Source: Parasphingorhabdus sp.
GTDB lineage: Bacteria; Pseudomonadota; Alphaproteobacteria; Sphingomonadales; Sphingomonadaceae
Length of the DNA: 64,000 nt
Direction: 5' to 3'
Assembly: GCA_030373505.1 (NCBI GenBank)
Contig: JAUCYS010000004.1
Location: forward strand, 62,001-126,000
The notes below the pieces were generated by a model. That model was not told where the DNA came from and ran no database searches. It was given only the letters and a program-made list of their open reading frames with translations. Positions 56,782 through 64,000 of the stretch are shown here, piece after piece (within the stretch, counting starts at the first letter, position 1; each line of letters begins with the position of its first letter). Made by a program: the position numbers and the translations under genes.

Positions 56782-57231
56782 TCACGAAGCGGAAGATAGA
56801 ATCCCGTTCCCTGTCAAAGCAAGCAGAATCGATTCGATCACGGCCCGGGCCTCGGCATCGATGACGCTTCCCCCCGCCGGACCAGCGATCTCTTCGTACA
56901 AATGCCACGATCCCCGGTAAACTGCGAAACCGCTTGCCGATTCGACATAGATTCGCATCATTGGCAGGGGCGAGATGAACAGCCATCCGTTACCCGTCCA
57001 GCCGGCAATTTTATCGTCCTGATCCAGCCATTCATCCGTGGCTTCCGGTCCGACCAGCCAAGACTGCCCGGCAACAGGCACAATCGCTGCCGGATCGGTC
57101 TCGATGGCCTGCACTATGGGGTGAAGCAAGAAGTCGATTCGCGCGAGCGCCTCGTTGTGTAACAATTCCTTATGCGCCTGGCCGGCGGCAAGCAGCGGAA
57201 TTTTGAACCGTGCGGTTTCCAATAATGCCAT
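56782..57231 (-). CDS. DUF2793 protein of the gene transfer agent cluster
   Basis: 149 aa. Landmarks: KIPLLAAGQAHKELLHNEALARIDFLLHP, GQSWLVG, and GWLFISP followed by an acidic, helical end. DUF2793 proteins end RcGTA-like clusters in sphingomonads and are probably tail or fibre-associated. It lies 46 bp after the host-specificity gene. Confidence 0.9.
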   Translation of the reverse strand: MALLETARFKIPLLAAGQAHKELLHNEALARIDFLLHPIVQAIETDPAAIVPVAGQSWLVGPEATDEWLDQDDKIAGWTGNGWLFISPLPMMRIYVESASGFAVYRGSWHLYEEIAGPAGGSVIDAEARAVIESILLALTGNGILSSAS

Positions 57232-57277
57232 GATTTTGCTCTTTCCAGAAAATGTTCGCGACTGAATATGAGAGGAT

Positions 57278-59503
57278 TTACAGGATGATATCGAACTTCA
57301 AGGGCGGAGACTGGCCAGCCGCACCGACCTGGACAATGGCAACACCCACAATGCTGATATCGGCGGCCATAAACGGCTCCATTTCTGTAACCTCCAGAAC
57401 GATCCGCGGCTCCGCTGTTTCCCGGAGAACAACCGGTCCCGGCAGGGCATCGGCAGACAGTTCAACCCGATATTTCTCCGTTTCCTCGGCCAGAGGGACT
57501 TCCACATGATCGGACCAGATCGTCCCTGCCCGCGACCGGCGCGTCCAGCGAATCTCCAGATCCCCGCCATCCAGAAATTGCCAGGCGGGATGCACCGGGG
57601 ACCAGGGCATCAGGGCGCGGCCGGGTGAGTCGATCGCCGCCGAGACGGGAACCGGATCGTCCCGGCCCAGCGCGAGCACGGCCACCGGCGCAAAGGGCGC
57701 ATAATAGGCAGGGGCAATTTCCAGCATCGATGCCCCGTCCAGCAACACAAAATCCTCATTGGGACCATGGCCGGTGATTTCATTTTCCGTACCGCCCAGC
57801 CCGCGCATCAGCCGGGACAGGCGAAATCGCCCCGGCGCCAACGGCACGGCCTTCGCGAACTGAACAAGTTCTTTCCCAAGAAGCGCGATATTGCTGCCGG
57901 CTAGCAGTTGCGAAACATCGGCATGGCCCAGCGTCATCGCCGAATGGTGCAAATCCACATCGACATGACTGATCTCGTCAATCAGCGCGGGATTGGCCGC
58001 TGCGAGCGCGGCCAGGCTCCTGCCGATCACGCTAGGCGCCGATATCTGGCCGATAAAGCTCCCCGCTTCCCCGTCGGCTCCGGACGCAAAAAGCTGCGCG
58101 TTGCGCCATCCCGCATCACCGGCTGCCGCTGCATAGAGCCTGGCCGAATCCGACACCGTCGTCAGCGCATCGATGACGAATGGCAGGTCCACCAGAACCA
58201 GACGGGTCAGGCCAGCGCGCTGATCGGGATTCGCGACGATTCTGCCCTGCTCCGGTTCGATCGCAGCCATATCTCTGCCCTGTCTCGCCCGCATCAGCGA
58301 AAGCTGCACGAAGCCGCGGCCTATTTCGCATTCCCGGACGCGCCAGAGCCCGGCGACGCCGGCGAATTCGGCAAGCATCCCTGGCCGGGGGAGGCGACTG
58401 TGCAGCGGCAGCGCCAGCTGCAAGGTAGAACGCTCCTCATATTCGGACCACAGACGGTCTGCGGCAATTTTTCTGGCCTGCCCGGCGACCATCGTCGCGG
58501 GAAAATCCCGCATGATAGCAATCCGGCCACCACCAGAGCGAAAGGCCGACTGGATACCGGACTGATAGTCGCGCGCCGGGTCATAATAGCGGATCGACAT
58601 TTGCCTGGGTGCCGCGGATATCGCTGCCGTGCGCCTTGTCGGAGGCGCAATGTCCTGCTGTCCGGCAGTACGAAGAAAATCTCCCTCCAGCGTCAGCGCG
58701 GCGCCGGGCTCTGCAACGGAGCGCAAAGCCGCGCCGATCCGGTCCATGCTGCGAGGATCCGACGAAAAGGACAGCGCGATGGACTCGCTCAGCAAGCGCA
58801 GCGCCGCCTTCCGGTCCTCGCCACCCACCGCAAAGCCGGTCACCGCATCGCTCGGTTTCATGGCTATCCGCTCGCCCGATATGTCCGCGACAAGGTCCGC
58901 AAAGCTCACCACGCCATCGTCGGCTATCAGTTCGAAGGTCAGCGACGGAATCCGGTTGCCATAATCGGTCAGGTCCATATCCTCGAACACCGCCAGCGCC
59001 AGCCCGCGATAGGCCGGTGTGCCGCCGCCAGCTTCGGCGCTGGCCATCAGCCCATCTACCGGCTGGTCCTCCCCGCCGCGATAGAAGGCAAAGCCCGTTT
59101 CGGTCTTGAAATCGCCGGCAGCACCACGGAAGATTTTTCCGTCCGCCCAGATCCGCCCGATAGCGCTGATCCGCCGGCTCGACAGCGCCACCGCGAAACT
59201 GGCGGAATAGCTGTAAATGGTCGTGCTCGGTCTTCCCTTGCCGCCGCCTTCCCGGCTACGGCTTTCCTTCAGGTCCGTCGCCCAGATTACCGTGCCAGCG
59301 ACCCGCATCCTGCCAAAAATCCGTGGTATCTGCGTACCATAGCTGGACGTCTGGATCGCCAGTTCCTGCAGCCGCGGGCCCTCGCGCCCCTTGGGCCGGA
59401 ACAGGATATTCTGGTCGACCTGCTGGCCGATGATGGACCCGATCGCGCCGCCAATCGGCCCGCCGATCCCGGACCCGACCGCGGTCAATACCAGTGTCGC
59501 CAT
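57278..59503 (-). CDS. GTA tail host-specificity protein (gp15-like, short form)
   Basis: 741 aa. The N-terminus ATLVLTAVGSGIGGPIGGAIGS... and QTSSYGTQIPRIFGRMRVAGTVIWATDLKE matches the start of RcGTA gp15; then YRGLALAVFEDMDLTDYGNRIPSLTFELIAD, and a Phage-tail_3-like end. RcGTA gp15 is about 1300 aa and carries a TIM-barrel domain; here that domain appears to be absent. A barrel-like region instead seems to sit in the neighbouring DUF2460 protein. Tail tip, contacts the recipient cell. Confidence 0.88.
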   Translation of the reverse strand: MATLVLTAVGSGIGGPIGGAIGSIIGQQVDQNILFRPKGREGPRLQELAIQTSSYGTQIPRIFGRMRVAGTVIWATDLKESRSREGGGKGRPSTTIYSYSASFAVALSSRRISAIGRIWADGKIFRGAAGDFKTETGFAFYRGGEDQPVDGLMASAEAGGGTPAYRGLALAVFEDMDLTDYGNRIPSLTFELIADDGVVSFADLVADISGERIAMKPSDAVTGFAVGGEDRKAALRLLSESIALSFSSDPRSMDRIGAALRSVAEPGAALTLEGDFLRTAGQQDIAPPTRRTAAISAAPRQMSIRYYDPARDYQSGIQSAFRSGGGRIAIMRDFPATMVAGQARKIAADRLWSEYEERSTLQLALPLHSRLPRPGMLAEFAGVAGLWRVRECEIGRGFVQLSLMRARQGRDMAAIEPEQGRIVANPDQRAGLTRLVLVDLPFVIDALTTVSDSARLYAAAAGDAGWRNAQLFASGADGEAGSFIGQISAPSVIGRSLAALAAANPALIDEISHVDVDLHHSAMTLGHADVSQLLAGSNIALLGKELVQFAKAVPLAPGRFRLSRLMRGLGGTENEITGHGPNEDFVLLDGASMLEIAPAYYAPFAPVAVLALGRDDPVPVSAAIDSPGRALMPWSPVHPAWQFLDGGDLEIRWTRRSRAGTIWSDHVEVPLAEETEKYRVELSADALPGPVVLRETAEPRIVLEVTEMEPFMAADISIVGVAIVQVGAAGQSPPLKFDIIL

Positions 59504-59923
59504 TCAATCCTCCGCCAGCCTGAAAATTCCGGCAATCGGCCAAGGCGCCGCCCCCGGACCATAGACCACCTTGCCAAGCCCGGCGTGGGCATGGACAAAA
59601 CCATCTCTGGCACGGATCAGGAAATGCCACTGCACCGGACTGGGCCGCGCCAGAATGATGTCGCCCTCGCACAATGCGCTGTCCGGCGGGAAGCGCTCAA
59701 ACCCTGCCTCCGCCATGAAGGCCGCGATCGCCGGCTCGGATCCGCCCCGGATCGAATAGCCATTGGGTACGTCGCAATCGAAGCGCGCCGCGATCAGGCA
59801 TTGCTCGGCCAGACCGATGCAATCCAGCCCGCTGTCCTCGTCCCGGCCATGCAGGCAAAAAGGTGCGCCACACAGGGCCATCGCCTTGTCCGCCATGGCT
59901 TTCCGTCTCCCTTTCATTGTCAT
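59504..59923 (-). CDS. NlpC/P60-type GTA peptidase (gp14-like)
   Basis: 139 aa. Catalytic Cys in SGLDCIGLAEQ, His in DGFVHAHAGLGKV, typical of the small NlpC/P60 tail-associated cell wall peptidases. It opens recipient peptidoglycan. Starts overlapping the DUF2163 stop (ATGA) and abuts the host-specificity gene. Confidence 0.92.
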   Translation of the reverse strand: MTMKGRRKAMADKAMALCGAPFCLHGRDEDSGLDCIGLAEQCLIAARFDCDVPNGYSIRGGSEPAIAAFMAEAGFERFPPDSALCEGDIILARPSPVQWHFLIRARDGFVHAHAGLGKVVYGPGAAPWPIAGIFRLAED

Positions 59924-60738
59924 GCGCCGGGATAGCGGGTCAGCAGATCATTGCCCGGCAGATAGGGTTCGCCGCGAAAATTCACCGCGTTGGCAAAGCG
60001 GTCGCGGCAGGTGGCAAAATTCTTGTTGCAGCCTTGGGTGAGCATGACCCGCGTCCCCTCGGCAACCGGCCCGGCCGGCGGGTCCGCAAGCCTCACCTTA
60101 TTGTCCTGTCCGTCGACAATCGCATGGCTCAGCCCGCAATTGGGTCCGTCCAGAAACCGCAGCGAACCGAATATATAATCGGCGGCACTATCGGCCAGAG
60201 CGGCGATTGCGATCTCCTCCCCGCTGGCCGAAACCACCGCCCCTTCCATCTGGAACCGGTGCAGACCGAGCTTGCACTGGCGGTCCCCGAACTCTGCCCG
60301 GCAGGTCGGCGAGGTCACCGGCGCCACCGGCTCGTCGAGAAAGGACGCCGCTCCCAGCATCTCGACCGTGAAACGGTCGCCCGATCGGCTAATCTCCCCG
60401 AATTCGCCGCAGATCAGCGGCAGCGCCTCCGCCTCCGGCTGATCCCAGTCGACCAGCGAAATATAGAGCCGCGCGCCGTCCCAGCGCCGGGCCTCGAGAT
60501 CCGCTTCGGTTATCGCCGCGTTGCTCATCACCCCGGCTATCTCGACATTGTCCACCTCGAGACTGTCGCTCAGCGCAATCGTCGACGGCACCATGCCCGG
60601 CACCGCCCGGTAGCGAAACGCGTCAATCACCAGATCGCGGTCATGTGAGGTAAAGCCCAGCGCCACTCCGTCCGCCCGTTCCAGCCGCCACAGATAGGCG
60701 CTGCTGGTGACCGCCCGATCCAGCCAGTCCAGACTCAT
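59920..60738 (-). CDS. GTA hub protein DUF2163 (gp13-like)
   Basis: 272 aa. Family motifs: AYLWRLERADGVALGFTSHDRDLVIDAFRYRA and CRAEFGDRQCKLGLHRF, CNKNFATCRDRFANAVNFRGEPYLPGND. It is the iron-sulfur-like cysteine-rich baseplate hub of RcGTA. Overlaps both neighbours by 4 bp (ATGA), so one transcript. Confidence 0.94.
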   Translation of the reverse strand: MSLDWLDRAVTSSAYLWRLERADGVALGFTSHDRDLVIDAFRYRAVPGMVPSTIALSDSLEVDNVEIAGVMSNAAITEADLEARRWDGARLYISLVDWDQPEAEALPLICGEFGEISRSGDRFTVEMLGAASFLDEPVAPVTSPTCRAEFGDRQCKLGLHRFQMEGAVVSASGEEIAIAALADSAADYIFGSLRFLDGPNCGLSHAIVDGQDNKVRLADPPAGPVAEGTRVMLTQGCNKNFATCRDRFANAVNFRGEPYLPGNDLLTRYPGA

Positions 60739-63083
60739 GACAGCTCCCGCACCTCGACCAGCAGCACCTCGGGGATATCACCGGCAAGAAAGGTCGCGTG
60801 ATTCACTGTCAGCTGGTCGCTAGCAAAGCGCACCGGTACATCGAACAGGAAACCGGCGGTGATATCGCTGCCCGCCACCGGCGGACTGTCGAACATCACC
60901 ACCCCGCCCGGACCCAGTGCCCAGCCGGCGACCGGCTGCCCGTCGACCGCGATCTGCACCGAATCCGGATCGGGCCGGGTGATCCGCCGTTGCTGCATTT
61001 CTGCGGACGGCTCGCCATAATGTTTCAGCAGCTGAAAATCGGTCTGCTGGCCATCGCCCTTGCCCAGAAACTGGTCGGTCGGAGTAGGCTCCGCGACCAC
61101 ATCGCCCGAACCATAATCATAGGGATCGCGAAAGCGGAAGGCCTTGGCCGCCCCACGCCGCGCCCGGAAAAAGCCGATCAGCACGCGCAATTCCGCCTCG
61201 CTTCTTATGCCCGGGCCGACGTCGAATTCCAGCCGCGCATCGGCCCAGTCGCTGTTGCGCTTCTCGTGACCCGAGATAGTCGTCACGATATTGGTCGAAA
61301 ATCCCGGCGACACGCTGGCCCCCCGGCCAATCGCCAGCGGAAATTGCACATCGTCAAAAGCGTTCACATCCGCTTCCTCTTCCTGAAAATAGGTGAACCC
61401 GTCCCGCGCCACCTGCGGCAGCGCCCACACATGGATTTCCGCCGTGCCGCGCGCTCGCGCATCGGCGATGGCCTGCGCCATATGGGCCCAGACAAACCGG
61501 TCATCGGGGGCGAGTACGAAACCGGCAAAATAATGCTGCTGGCCAGCGGGATAGCCCAGCCGCTGGGTTGCCAGAGCGATTCCCCTGCGCGTCGCCGAAC
61601 GATGGCCGGCGATCACCCAGTCATAATCCTCCAGCTGCAAAATATCGAAGGCCGGTGCTGCCCAGCCGACCGGCAGATTGGCCCGCTTGGCTTCCGGCGC
61701 GGCCTCGTCAAGGATCGTCGGCAGATAGGCCAGCAACAATGTTTCCACCGGCACCGCTCCGGCTTCGCTCCGGACCGCCTCCAGCAGCTCCGCCGTCGAC
61801 TGCGCCAGCAGCACCCCGGCATGATCCAGCATCGCATTCTGCGCCTCGCTCTTCGGCCCATCAATGGATAGAATGCTGACCGAAAGCGCACCGAAAGCCG
61901 CGCTGGCCGCCGGATCATACAGACAGATTCGCCGGTCGGGCATGATCCACCACCAGGGTTCCCCCACCTGAAAGCGGATCGCAGCCCCAGCATCGCGGGC
62001 AATCGCGACAAAGGCCCGCGCCACCGCCCGCAGATAGGACATCGCATTGCCATTGGCGGGCGAAAGCAGGGTCGAGGGCGGCTCCCATCCGGTCAGCGCC
62101 GGATCGCCATTTTCCGCGCGCTGCTTCCAGTCGTTCCAGCAATGGGCATCGAACAGCTCGTAGGACAGCGAGAGGATCACCGAAAAACCCATGGCCTCGG
62201 CGCGTGAAATCAGATCGCGATGCCACACCACCGTCGGCTGGTTGATCGCTGCAAATTCCTCACCCACCTGAGGCGCGGACAGGCTGACATAAAGCCCCTC
62301 GCCGACCGTCTCCAGCCGGAAATAATGGCTCATGCCCAGATAATGGTTGATCGACCCGCGATAGCCCAGAGCCCGGACCGTCCGCAGCAGCCGTTCCGGC
62401 GTCTGGTTGAAACTGTCATCATAAGCGGTGGCCATCGCCAGGCCATGTTCCGGCACCATGATATCGCCAATCTCAAGCACCGCGCCCTGGCCGTCGGTCC
62501 GAATCTCGCTCATCTCGACCCAGCCGACCCTCGGCGTGGCAAAGCGCGTACCCATCCCGTCATAATCCGGCGGAATGATCGAGACAAACAGCCGGTCGAT
62601 ATCCTCCGGAAACACCGGGTCGGCTTCGCCCGGTAACAGAAACCCGCCATCGAGCGCCGAAAATTCGATCGAAACCAGCGCATCCGTCGGCGTGCCGCTG
62701 GCATAGTTCCACAGCCTTATATACCAGCTCTTGGGCTCGCCCGCCGCATCCCGGCCCTCGATCGTCAGCGTCGGCCCGTTGATCGCATCCAGCGGCATGA
62801 TCCCGGAAGAGCGCCAGCGAAAGTGCCAGCTCAGCCGCGCATAGTCGCGCAATGTTTCATAGGCGAGCAGCGGATGATCCAGCCCGTCCTCGCTCTCCCA
62901 GATCAGCCCGGCCAGCTCGTCGCTGTTATAGAAAACCGCATCCACCCGCAGCGCATCCGGTGCCGTCGTCACCACCGACGCCATCATCGGCCGCGGGAAA
63001 TTGATCGTCCAGAAACGCGGATCAAAGCGCTGAATGTAGCTGCTTTGCTGCCCCGTCCTTTTGTCCGCCAGCCAGAATCCCAT
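60735..63083 (-). CDS. Large GTA distal tail protein: barrel-like N-terminus fused to DUF2460 (gp12-like)
   Basis: 782 aa. Only the last 210 residues or so are a normal DUF2460 (gp12) unit: VSPGFSTNIVTTISGHEKRNSDW, RRGAAKAFRFRDPYDYG. The 570 residues before it are an extension with alternating strand/helix pattern, aromatic-rich turns (WWWIMPDRR) and acidic ends, reminiscent of a TIM-barrel glycosidase-like domain; this is inference. RcGTA gp12 has about 210 aa. Function: tail tip, with the extension possibly binding or cutting surface polysaccharide. Confidence 0.85.
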   Translation of the reverse strand: MGFWLADKRTGQQSSYIQRFDPRFWTINFPRPMMASVVTTAPDALRVDAVFYNSDELAGLIWESEDGLDHPLLAYETLRDYARLSWHFRWRSSGIMPLDAINGPTLTIEGRDAAGEPKSWYIRLWNYASGTPTDALVSIEFSALDGGFLLPGEADPVFPEDIDRLFVSIIPPDYDGMGTRFATPRVGWVEMSEIRTDGQGAVLEIGDIMVPEHGLAMATAYDDSFNQTPERLLRTVRALGYRGSINHYLGMSHYFRLETVGEGLYVSLSAPQVGEEFAAINQPTVVWHRDLISRAEAMGFSVILSLSYELFDAHCWNDWKQRAENGDPALTGWEPPSTLLSPANGNAMSYLRAVARAFVAIARDAGAAIRFQVGEPWWWIMPDRRICLYDPAASAAFGALSVSILSIDGPKSEAQNAMLDHAGVLLAQSTAELLEAVRSEAGAVPVETLLLAYLPTILDEAAPEAKRANLPVGWAAPAFDILQLEDYDWVIAGHRSATRRGIALATQRLGYPAGQQHYFAGFVLAPDDRFVWAHMAQAIADARARGTAEIHVWALPQVARDGFTYFQEEEADVNAFDDVQFPLAIGRGASVSPGFSTNIVTTISGHEKRNSDWADARLEFDVGPGIRSEAELRVLIGFFRARRGAAKAFRFRDPYDYGSGDVVAEPTPTDQFLGKGDGQQTDFQLLKHYGEPSAEMQQRRITRPDPDSVQIAVDGQPVAGWALGPGGVVMFDSPPVAGSDITAGFLFDVPVRFASDQLTVNHATFLAGDIPEVLLVEVRELS

Positions 63084-63084
63084 A

Positions 63085-63660
63085 TCAGCCCGCCTTTGCC
63101 GTCAGCGCCTGGCGCACCGCCCGCGCCATCTGCCGGCTGGAGCGCCGGATCTGCTCGGGCGCGCTGGCCTGGCCGTGATCGGAAATATGGATGGTCATCC
63201 GGATATTGGGGGCCATCGCGACCGGTGCGACCGGTTCGATCCGCCCGGCAGCGGTCGGCACAAAGACTTCCGGCCCCCGCTCGCCGACCCGATAGGCCCG
63301 CCCGCCGGTCACCGGTCCCCCGGTCGCTCGCCCCGGTGCCCCGGCAAAGGCGGACAGCAGCGAGGCACCAAGCTGCACGAGCCCGCCGCCGGAACCACCA
63401 AACAGGCTGTTCAGCCCGCTGTTGATTGAGGCCCGGGCGATATCATTCATTACCGACAGCGCCACCCGCCGCAAATCCTCGAAATCCAGCGACCCGCGCC
63501 GGATCGCCCGGCTCAGCGTATTTTCCAGCACCGATCCCGCCCGCTCCAGCCCCGAAGCAAAGGGACCATCCAGCTGCCCCTTCATCTCCGCCACATCCCT
63601 CGCAAAACCGGTGGTATCCGCGCGCACGCTGACCACCAGCCGTTCGATTTCCTCATCCAT
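63085..63660 (-). CDS. GTA tape-measure-like protein (gp11-like)
   Basis: 191 aa. Landmarks: SVRADTTGFARDVAEMKGQLDGPFASGLERAGSVLENTL, RRGSLDFEDLRRVALSVMNDIARA, and the AYRVGERGPEVFVPTAAGRI end common to tail tape measures. Short for a tape measure, as in RcGTA. Overlaps the chaperone gene by 8 bp and lies 1 bp from the DUF2460 gene. Confidence 0.9.
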   Translation of the reverse strand: MDEEIERLVVSVRADTTGFARDVAEMKGQLDGPFASGLERAGSVLENTLSRAIRRGSLDFEDLRRVALSVMNDIARASINSGLNSLFGGSGGGLVQLGASLLSAFAGAPGRATGGPVTGGRAYRVGERGPEVFVPTAAGRIEPVAPVAMAPNIRMTIHISDHGQASAPEQIRRSSRQMARAVRQALTAKAG

Positions 63661-63997
63661 CGGGAAAGGTCTCTTTCAGTTGTTTTAGTTGTTGCGCGTC
63701 CAGGGGGACAGCGGGTTGATGGTCCGCATCGCTGCCCGAGAAGGCCGCAAATATGGTCGCCAGCTCGGCGGGCGTCGCGCGCCAGAATCGATCGGGCGTC
63801 CAGCCAAGTGTCGCGGATAACATGCCGGCGAGTTTTTGTGTTGTGGTGGAGAAATCACTGTGCCCCTGCGCAGGGCGCAGACGACGAAAGCTCCGGGGGA
63901 GCTTTCCAAAGTCGAGCGGCCCATCTCGAGAGCCATCGTCAACCCAACCAGCGGGAGATGGACTCCCGCCTTCGCGGGAGAACAGCTCGCCTCTCAC
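63653..63997 (-). CDS. GTA tail assembly chaperone (gp10-like), start uncertain
   Basis: The last 65 residues or so, STTTQKLAGMLSATLGWTPDRFWRATPAELATIF, match the small phage/GTA tail assembly chaperone. Upstream the frame stays open to the window edge, but the part GREGGSPSPAGW-like reading is encoded by a REP-like element (63953-63983) and is probably not native. No clear ATG precedes the conserved part; the true start, likely a GTG/TTG/CTG within about 63840-63950, cannot be settled. Last gene of the visible cluster before the window end. Confidence 0.65.
   Translation of the reverse strand: MRGELFSREGGSPSPAGWVDDGSRDGPLDFGKLPRSFRRLRPAQGHSDFSTTTQKLAGMLSATLGWTPDRFWRATPAELATIFAAFSGSDADHQPAVPLDAQQLKQLKETFPDG
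63953..63983 (+). repeat. REP-like element in the 5' region of the GTA chaperone gene
   Basis: GGAGATGG followed by a CTCCCGC/GCGGGAG hairpin (63963-63969 with 63974-63980, loop CTTC). Same plan as the two copies at 51844-51989. Confidence 0.7.
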
Positions 63998-64000
63998 CCC

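Noticed and set aside
57908..59935. 675-codon plus-strand open frame opposite the GTA host-specificity gene
   Set aside because: Shadow frame; the minus-strand gene has clear GTA homology.

Overview
The window is a chromosomal stretch of an alphaproteobacterium, most probably a member of the Sphingomonadales (Sphingorhabdus/Parasphingorhabdus/Sphingopyxis-like; the genus is a guess). Support: a PhyR-NepR-EcfG general stress response (GSR) with GGAAC-N16-CGTT promoters, an RcGTA-type gene transfer agent tail cluster with a DUF2793 gene, a bacterial ceramidase, an OmpA-type porin with a long polyproline hinge, and proteins such as DUF6894, DUF1285 and the VC_2705-type acetate symporter pair.

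Layout. 0-2.4 kb: end of a flavodoxin-like gene, recJ, tRNA-Glu. 2.7-10.4 kb: one giant autotransporter (about 2535 aa) with two tandem passenger units. 10.6-20.3 kb: fatty-acid metabolism (FadB-like multifunctional enzyme, TesB thioesterase, thiolase) interleaved with a LysR/quinone-oxidoreductase pair, a Crp/Fnr regulator and a GntA/YqcI-like protein. 20.4-36.6 kb: a GSR island. It holds phyR, nepR, ecfG, a GAF-PAS HWE-type histidine kinase coupled to a Crp/Fnr regulator, a BLUF blue-light receptor, hemerythrin, PPOX, DUF883, DUF2383, DUF202, PLDc_N, phospholipase D, two MscS-type channels, GNAT and DUF2254 proteins. At least ten sites read as EcfG-type promoters. 36.8-43.9 kb: DNA repair (tag), an ICMT-like membrane protein, a PQQ-type sugar dehydrogenase lipoprotein, and a tightly packed DUF1285-CoA pyrophosphatase-CCA transferase operon. 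44.0-49.3 kb: acetate use (acs, symporter and its DUF4212 small subunit) with a nitroreductase and a tiny SANT-like protein. 49.5-56.6 kb: parC, ceramidase preceded by a broken NTF2-like gene, purC/purS/purQ, and an OmpA-family porin. 56.8-64 kb (minus strand): tail genes of a gene transfer agent (chaperone, tape measure, DUF2460 fusion, DUF2163 hub, NlpC/P60, host-specificity protein, DUF2793), running off the right edge.

How it fits together. In the GSR island, phosphorylated PhyR would pull NepR off EcfG. EcfG would then drive phyR, nepR-ecfG and the neighbouring membrane and redox stress genes from promoters visible here. The HWE-type kinase is the obvious candidate upstream kinase, and the BLUF protein beside ecfG suggests blue light as an input. 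The standout structural features are a near-palindromic DNA element carrying two overlapping, opposed EcfG promoters between nepR-ecfG and a small stress gene; the duplicated passenger of the autotransporter; and an unusual domain partition in the GTA tail, where the DUF2460 protein is very large and the host-specificity protein short.
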